From the NCBI GenBank assembly GCA_012295275.1, contig CM022675.1, forward strand, positions 954,360 through 965,359: a stretch of 11,000 nucleotides of DNA, in the 5' to 3' direction. Below the pieces are notes generated by a model, which was not told the DNA's origin, did no database searches, and worked only from the letters and a program-made list of their open reading frames with translations. This document shows, one piece after another, positions 7,159 to 11,000 of the stretch. The translations under genes and the position numbers were made by a program. The stretch is from Chrysomallon squamiferum (lineage: Eukaryota > Mollusca > Gastropoda > Neomphalida > Peltospiridae). Positions within the stretch are counted from its first letter, which is position 1. The number at the start of each line of letters is the position of its first letter.

Positions 7159-7374
7159 GTTTTATGTTATTAATTAACCAATGATACTCAGCGGTATTGA
7201 TATAGAAGAGTAATTATGAATCAAGGTGTTTGATAAAACGAATTTATTAATTATCTATGCTAAAAGCGAACATAAAACCGAGCTGGATTATTGTCACATC
7301 CTAGACAAGCTGATTAAGTAAAATGATGCTAAGAAGTATTTAGTTTTGTATTTCGCTTTCTGGGGTGATTGACA
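7159..7374. other. Spacer between microsatellites, no gene
   Basis: AT-rich unique sequence. Nothing coding or structural is recognised. Confidence 0.6.
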
Positions 7375-7425
7375 TTACGTTGCATTACGTTACCTTACGT
7401 TACGTTACGTTACGTTACGTTATGT
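7375..7425 (+). repeat. (TTACG)n pentanucleotide array
   Basis: Perfect TTACG copies start at 7395, 7400, 7405, 7410 and 7415, with imperfect copies on both sides (ATTACGTTGC, ATTACGTTACC). The pentamer is CpG-containing, unlike the other arrays here. Confidence 0.92.
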
Positions 7426-7559
7426 TGTTCTGTGGTGTTGTTTTTTTGCATAAAATAAAATAAAATAAATAAAAATTAATTAGATTCGATCCGAAAATAT
7501 ACCATCCAAAAAAAAAAATATATATAAAAAAATAAGCAAGCAAACAAAAAGACACTAAA

Positions 7560-7575
7560 TAAATAAATAAATAAA

Positions 7576-7647
<72 letters not shown>

Positions 7648-7659
7648 AACAATAATATC

Positions 7660-7725
<66 letters not shown>
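7560..7725 (+). repeat. (AAAT)n-(AAT)n-(AAC)n-(AAT)n compound microsatellite
   Basis: AAAT tetramers pass into (AAT)n at about 7575-7607, (AAC)n to about 7645, a mixed link, and a second (AAT)n at about 7660-7725. The arrangement AAT-AAC-AAT suggests that an A-to-C-type change was amplified inside one array. The poly-Leu minus-strand frame is an artefact. Confidence 0.96.
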
Positions 7726-7727
<2 letters not shown>

Positions 7728-7789
7728 GTTTAAAAAAATATTAATAAAATAAAATTAAAACAAAAAAATTTAGATAATTAAAAAAAAAA

Positions 7790-8210
7790 TTAAACTGACT
7801 TTCGCAGAGAAGGATCGATCCTATGGACCTCGAATCGTTACGTAAACAGATAATCTCTTTACTCGGAATGTTCGTGTTATTTCAGCAATGTCCGTCAAAT
7901 GACGAATCAAGGCGCAGTGTTATAGATTAATTTGTTTTGTTTGTATCAGTCTCGTTCTCGACACAGAGTAAACAAAGTACACCGACTCCCTGAAACAAAT
8001 ACGCTTTGTTTGAAGAGCGACTGTCACCCGTCTACGACTGTTTCGTTGCGTCTGCGGTTTTCGTTTTTAATCTAAACGTAAAACTTTGATCATTTTCACC
8101 TTTATTGTGGTTTCGTTTTGAACCGAGAAATTATAAACTTTTCCATGGATTTGTTTTTTATTTAACTCTTTATTTTTATTTGAAAAAAGAAAGATAAAGA
8201 CTCAACAGGA
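7790..8210. other. Mostly unique stretch with short palindromes, no gene
   Basis: No frame is convincing. GGATCGATCC (7812-7821) is a 10-bp palindrome. TTACGTAA (7838-7845) matches the PAR-bZIP/C/EBP-type palindrome. AAACAAA/TTTGTTT with a 5-base loop lies at 7993-8011. CpG is fairly frequent to about 8065. It could be regulatory DNA, but no transcription unit is visible. Confidence 0.4.
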
Positions 8211-8218
8211 ATTATTGT

Positions 8219-8371
8219 GAAATGAAAAAGAAATAAAAGCAGTAAATATATATATAATATTTTTAATTCTTTCTTTCTTTCCATAAACGATCAGAAAAGG
8301 AAATGAAAAAGAAAGGAAAGCATATTTTTAATTCTTTCTTTCTTTCTGTCATTCTTTCTATAAACGATCAG
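8219..8371 (+). repeat. Tandem duplication, units of 76 and 72 bp
   Basis: Unit 1 (8219-8294) and unit 2 (8300-8371) both start near GAAATGAAAAAGAAA. Both contain ATATTTTTAATTCTTTCTTT and end in ATAAACGATCAG. They differ by an AT-rich insertion in unit 1 (near 8243-8258) and an extra CTGTCATTCTTT segment in unit 2. A TTTC microsatellite lies inside each. Confidence 0.9.
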
Positions 8372-8602
8372 TCGCTCATCAGGTTAATTTCTTTAAAATA
8401 AATCTTTAATTTAAGTTTTAACAATGTTTAAGTCAAGCCTATCAAACCGGTCAAAAATCAGTCTTTGGTAGTGGGAATTCACGGGGATTTTCACATTCCA
8501 GCCAAGTATTTTATGCTTTACCATCTAAGGGCAGGTGAATATAAACATTTCTTTACTGCCGATTTATTGCTAACATTACTGCAATATTCAGTCTTTAAAT
8601 TA
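8372..8602. other. Unique stretch with an unassigned open frame
   Basis: A plus-strand frame from 8465 has about 45 codons of ordinary composition (including HIPAKYFMLYHLRAGEYKHF) before it runs into microsatellite translation. It lacks an initiating ATG at its start and matches no family I recognise. The TTTTCACATTCCAG acceptor-like word and GGCAG|GTGAAT donor-like word would bound a very small exon, but the support is poor. Confidence 0.3.
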
Positions 8603-8711
8603 TATATCTATATATCTATATGTATCAATCCATCTATATACATATCAGTATATATATTTATACATAAATGTATTTCCGTATGTATGTATGTGTGTATGTG
8701 TGTATATGTGA

Positions 8712-8743
<32 letters not shown>

Positions 8744-8830
8744 GTATATATATATATACACATACATACATATACATACATACATACATACATACATACA
8801 TAAATACACAGGTACATACATATATAGATT
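8603..8830 (+). repeat. (TA)n/(TATG)n/(TG)n/(TACA)n microsatellite region with dyad symmetry
   Basis: TATC/TATA words lead into the 52-bp shared block, a (TG)n run (8712-8730), a (TA)n-GTA-(TA)n core and (TACA)n to about 8801. TG-rich sequence on the left mirrors CA-rich sequence on the right around a centre near 8742, so one strand can fold back on itself. Bases 8712-8802 alternate purine and pyrimidine without a single break. Confidence 0.94.
8654..8705 (+). repeat. 52-bp block identical to 6484-6535, copy 2
   Basis: This is the second copy of the block starting ATATTTATACATAAATGTAT, in the same orientation as copy 1 and 2,170 bp from it. To the left the copies differ at the very next base and then diverge fully after about two more bases. 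To the right both continue in different TG/TA repeats. Confidence 0.9.
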
Positions 8831-8869
8831 ATATATACAAATAAATCAAATAAATTACTTTAAACTTAC

Positions 8870-9120
8870 CTTGTCGACAAAACGAACTTCTCTGTGGCTG
8901 ATGCAGAAAGTATTCTACGATATCGATGCAGCGATTTAAATATTTTTTTCAACTATTCACGTTTATTGAAATGTTATGTTTGAACTGGAGACAGACTAGG
9001 AAATAGATTCGACATTTTCATTGGTTAAGAAGTTGAGCGACGCCCCAGTTACATTGATACTTTTCATATTTACACGAAACAGTTTGCACGTAGGCCGCAA
9101 CATCCGGACATGCGCAGTGA
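8870..9120 (-). promoter_or_regulatory. Promoter-like patch with a consensus splice donor (possible first exon)
   Basis: Read on the minus strand, this patch starts with a TGCGCA-type NRF1 half-site (CATGCGCAGT on plus, 9109-9118). A CCAAT box follows (ATTGG on plus, 9020-9024). It ends at GACAAG|GTAAGT, a full match to the metazoan donor core, with last exon base 8870 and intron from 8869. CpGs are scattered through it. The first minus-strand ATG frames stop within about 35 codons, so an exon here would be untranslated or would start further in. No acceptor partner is identified. Chance donors of this quality are expected at a fraction of one per window, so this is suggestive only. Confidence 0.3.
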
Positions 9121-9181
9121 GTTGACTGCATTGTGCGTACTCCAATTGATTTTTCCGTTTCGACATTTGTCTTCCTGGTTT

Positions 9182-9240
9182 ATTTCTTCTTTTTTTTTAT
9201 TTTCTTTTCTCATTTTTCTTATTGTTTAATTTTTTTTATA
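9182..9240 (+). repeat. T-rich low-complexity tract
   Basis: T runs broken by C and A, followed by a short AT-rich link to the (TAA)n array. Confidence 0.85.
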
Positions 9241-9267
9241 AAATACTTAGAAAATAAATTATCGTTA

Positions 9268-9268
<1 letters not shown>

Positions 9269-9337
<69 letters not shown>
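9269..9337 (+). repeat. (TAA)n microsatellite, 23 units
   Basis: The run of TAA triplets from 9269 to 9337 is uninterrupted. The poly-Ile frame across it is not a gene. Confidence 0.97.
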
Positions 9338-9339
<2 letters not shown>

Positions 9340-9379
9340 TCCTTATAAAGGGTATTAGAATTAGTATAAGAAATATCAA

Positions 9380-9465
9380 ACGTTCCTGTACTGGTAGTGG
9401 TGGGAACAGTAGTAATAGGGGTAGTAGGAGTAGCAGATGTAATACTAGGAACAGTGTTAGTAATA
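9380..9465 (+). repeat. Imperfect TAG/GTA-rich repeat, left part
   Basis: Words such as AGTAGTAATAGG, GTAGTAGGAGTAG and AATACTAGGAACAG form a decayed TAG-type array that stops at the left end of the transposon. The same repeat type resumes at 10188, which shows the element landed inside it. Confidence 0.75.
9464..9465. other. TA target-site duplication, left
   Basis: TA directly abuts the CAGTAT terminus. It pairs with TA at 10186-10187. Confidence 0.7.
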
Positions 9466-9489
9466 CAGTATTCCCTTGCTATTCGCGGG
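9466..9489 (+). repeat. Left terminal inverted repeat
   Basis: CAGTATTCCCTTGC leads to TTCGCGG. It pairs with 10162-10185 with mismatches at positions 7, 12 and 13 of the first 14 and a one-base shift before TTCGCGG. Confidence 0.8.
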
Positions 9490-9523
9490 GGTTACGTTCT
9501 TTACCCCCCCCCCCGCGAATAGC
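9478..9523. repeat. Hairpin in the left end of the element
   Basis: GCTATTCGCGGGGG (9478-9491) is the exact reverse complement of 9510-9523. The loop is 18 bases and includes part of a C11 run (9504-9514). It is the strongest perfect GC-rich hairpin in the window. Confidence 0.93.
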
Positions 9524-9783
9524 GAAAAACCGCGAATATTGGATGCAGTTTTAAAACGTCTATTATGAGATTATATACGGTACTAAATGCTTCCCAAACA
9601 CTTTCTAAAGACACTCTTACTCATTAATACAGTAATAATGTAGTAATATTGCATGCAGTTATGTATTTCACTAATGTAGTAATGATAATGTAAACACATT
9701 TTAATTTTGTACTGAAACAATATTTTAATCAGAAAGAAACGTAAGTACAGGAGGACAGTAACACCGCATAGCATAGTTACCCA

Positions 9784-9798
9784 TACAGTATTACTGTA
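9784..9798. repeat. Palindrome built from the element's terminal word
   Basis: TACAGTA and TACTGTA face each other around a single T. Each arm equals the TA plus CAGTA seen at the element's left boundary. Confidence 0.7.
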
Positions 9799-10161
9799 CC
9801 GTAAAGTCATTTTCTATGCATATGTATTAGAATTGACAGAAAGTGGAACAAATTTAAAGGCAAACAGACAGATAAATACAGTACGCACAGTTCAGGTAAT
9901 AAAAATACAATTCAGTAATAATATGCAATTAAAAACATTATTAATACACGGTCACAAAAAATATGCACTGTACATACAGTGTATGCATTTATAAAAAAAT
10001 ACGTACTGTATTGCAATAATAATTGAAAAAATTTGATATTGTTTGTGCGGTTTACCGAGCGTTTGTTTTTATGACGTTATGACGCTCGCCTGGTATACCA
10101 GCATACGATGCGATAGGGTTAAGAGCCTAACCCGCGAATATGCGGGGCCGCGAATGGGGAA

Positions 10162-10185
10162 CCGCGAACAGGTGAGGGTATACTG
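10162..10185 (-). repeat. Right terminal inverted repeat
   Basis: Read on the minus strand it begins CAGTATACCCTCAC and continues to TTCGCGG. On the plus strand it contains AACAG|GTGAGG (junction 10171/10172), which resembles a splice donor. Confidence 0.8.
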
Positions 10186-10187
10186 TA
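10186..10187. other. TA target-site duplication, right
   Basis: TA directly follows the terminal TACTG of the element. Confidence 0.7.
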
Positions 10188-10250
10188 ATAGTAGTAGTTC
10201 TTATAGTAGTAGTAGTAGTAGTAGCAGCAGAAGCAGTAGTAATAGTACGA
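10188..10250 (+). repeat. TAG/CAG-rich repeat, right part
   Basis: (TAG)n with a short interruption (TTCTTA) and a CAG-rich stretch (CAGCAGAAGCAG). It is the continuation of the repeat seen left of the element, and better preserved. Confidence 0.9.
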
Positions 10251-10257
10251 TCACTTA

Positions 10258-10323
10258 GTTGTTGGTTATTATTATTGTTGTTGTTGTCGCTGACGCTGCT
10301 GCTGTGTCTGTTGTTGTTGTTAT
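10258..10323 (+). repeat. (GTT)n/(ATT)n/(GCT)n mixed trinucleotide repeat
   Basis: GTTGTTG and ATTATTATT runs pass into GCTGCTGCTG and back to TTGTTGTTG. It lies immediately after the TAG/CAG array and partly complements it (CAG against CTG). Confidence 0.9.
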
Positions 10324-10653
10324 TTACCAATCTGCTTCATGTTGCAGTAATATATGTAGGACGTTTTTAAATTAAAAAGTTTTCCTAATGGCAAAATATA
10401 TGTTTTTATTATTAAAAATACAGTACGACCCACTCACGTGAATTAGAAACATATCAAAAGAGGCTGAACAAAGGAGTGAATGAATACGATGATCACTGAT
10501 CATGGAGCACTGGCAGGAACGTGAAATAATTAAATGGACACACTGTGTGGGGTGGATACTGCAGCGTAATGGTTCATTCTACAAGTCAGCACATACGAAC
10601 ACTGTTAACATCTTAAGCGATATCTTCATCAAAAGATTATATCTGTCATCGCA

Positions 10654-10655
<2 letters not shown>
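10324..10655. other. Unique stretch, no gene identified
   Basis: A plus-strand frame begins with ATG at 10502 and has about 50 codons of ordinary composition (MEHWQEREIIKWTHCVGWIL and on) before it enters the CT array. No domain, splice junction or family resemblance was recognised, so it is not called as a gene. Confidence 0.5.
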
Positions 10656-10721
<66 letters not shown>

Positions 10722-10745
10722 CCCTCTCCCTCCCTCCCTCCCTCC
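10656..10745 (+). repeat. (CT)n then (CCCT)n polypyrimidine tract
   Basis: About 30 CT units (10656-10717) are followed by CCCT-type tetramers. All 90 bases are pyrimidines, giving the same triplex-forming potential as the (GA)n tract at 674-784, to which it is complementary. Confidence 0.97.
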
Positions 10746-10840
10746 GTGTGTTCTCATTAAATAAATGAATTTCCCATTTGTCCCATACGACTGACTGCGA
10801 CTAATTTTCCTTTAAGAGGAAAATAAAGCCTCTTTATCAC

Positions 10841-10987
10841 GCTTGGCTTAGCTCAGTCGGGTGATGCGATATCGCTTGCAAATACTTATTTAGATGCAGT
10901 AACTCATTAATTCAATCTTATCAGGTATACTTCACTTTCTCTTTTTTTATTTTTTAAAAAAAAAAAATTTTTTTTTTTTTTTTTTTT
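10841..10987 (+). mobile_element. Possible tRNA-derived SINE, degraded
   Basis: TAGCTCAGTCGG (10849-10860) is an exact match to the RNA polymerase III A-box consensus TRGCNNAGYNGG, in a tRNA-like setting (GGCTTAGCTCAGTCGGG). About 48 bases downstream, AATTCAATCTT (10909-10919) is a poor B-box relic against GGTTCGANTCC. An A/T-rich tail follows, with A12 directly joined to T20 (10956-10987). tRNA-derived SINEs are known in octopus and other cephalopods. The weak B-box means an old copy, a tRNA pseudogene or chance are all possible. The right boundary is not defined. Confidence 0.4.
10956..10987 (+). repeat. A12T20 homopolymer junction
   Basis: Twelve A followed directly by twenty T make a perfectly self-complementary stem of up to 12 bp with no intervening base. 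It may be two opposed poly(A) tails, or slippage. Confidence 0.93.
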
Positions 10988-11000
10988 GGTTATTACGCAG

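Larger units (their letters stand above)
9466..10185. mobile_element. 720-bp non-autonomous pogo/Tigger-like DNA transposon (MITE)
   Basis: The left end starts CAGTATTCCCTTGC and the right end, on the opposite strand, CAGTATACCCTCAC, with TA on both sides. Eleven of the first 14 bases match, and TTCGCGG follows in both with a one-base offset. Three CCGCGAAT-type motifs lie near each end (left 9481, 9513, 9530; right 10132, 10148, 10162), a layout suited to transposase binding. TA duplication and CAG-starting termini with CG-rich subterminal repeats are typical of the pogo/Tigger branch of Tc1/mariner. The interior is AT-rich, rich in CAGTA/TACTG words, and encodes no transposase. The only notable frame (minus strand, 9810-9583) has no DDE motif. 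It would need a transposase supplied elsewhere. The family name is inferred by structure, not by database match. Confidence 0.8.

Noticed and set aside
7375-7425. (TTACG)n as an interstitial telomere repeat
   Set aside because: The animal telomere unit is TTAGGG. This pentamer differs in length and sequence.
8497-8540. Possible 30-40 base plus-strand micro-exon between acceptor-like and donor-like words
   Set aside because: Both motifs are common by chance and nothing links it to other exons.
9133-9348. Phe-rich then poly-Ile frame, considered as a membrane protein
   Set aside because: The hydrophobicity comes from a T-rich tract and (TAA)n.
9583-9810. Minus-strand 75-codon frame inside the transposon, considered as transposase remnant
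   Set aside because: It is too short, with no DDE/DDD catalytic spacing and no helix-turn-helix resemblance.

Overview
The window reads as non-coding DNA from a large, AT-rich animal nuclear genome crowded with simple repeats. There is no bacterial-type gene order and no long open frame with a recognisable domain. Nearly every open frame is made by microsatellite or minisatellite translation. The mix of (CA)n, (GA)n, (TAA)n, (CAA)n, (TAC)n, (GATA)n and (TATG)n arrays, small DNA transposons and a tRNA-promoter-like retroposon head fits a lophotrochozoan. A coleoid cephalopod such as an octopus is my best guess, made from texture only and not from a gene match.

Layout. 1-600: A-rich DNA and a less biased patch at 352-590. 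599-784: (CA)n then a 111-nt pure-purine (GA)n tract. 1004-2020: fairly unique sequence with an RFX-type X-box and a CACGTG E-box. 2022-2905: (GT)n, poly(A) and AT-rich repeats. 2940-3360: unique sequence with two inverted repeats and a second X-box. 3410-3754: a 23-bp minisatellite with a 46-bp higher-order period. 3990-4300: a diverged tandem array of four 66-86 bp units. 4362-5254: AT-rich DNA, then a CpG-containing patch at 4994-5250. 5255-5697: T23 and a four-part compound trinucleotide array. 6443-6620 and 8603-8830: two TG/TATG arrays sharing an identical 52-bp block. 7017-7725: (ATT)n, (TTACG)n and (AAT)n/(AAC)n arrays. 8219-8371: a 72-76 bp tandem duplication. 8870-9120: a promoter-like patch ending in a consensus splice donor on the minus strand. 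9269-9337: (TAA)n. 9466-10185: a complete 720-bp non-autonomous DNA transposon inserted in a TAG-rich repeat. 10656-10745: (CT)n/(CCCT)n. 10841-10987: a tRNA-related SINE-like segment with a long A/T tail.

The strongest result is the 720-bp element. It has imperfect terminal inverted repeats starting CAGTAT, a TA duplication on each side, CCGCGAAT-type motifs clustered at both ends and a 14-bp perfect hairpin in the left end. The organisation is that of a pogo/Tigger-like MITE. Second are the patterned tandem arrays and the 52-bp block shared between two microsatellites. Third, and much weaker, are three minus-strand splice-donor-like sites (351, 4993, 8869), each at the edge of a CpG-containing patch. 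They could be first exons or exons of a minus-strand gene whose body lies outside what can be recognised here. No protein-coding gene is called with confidence.
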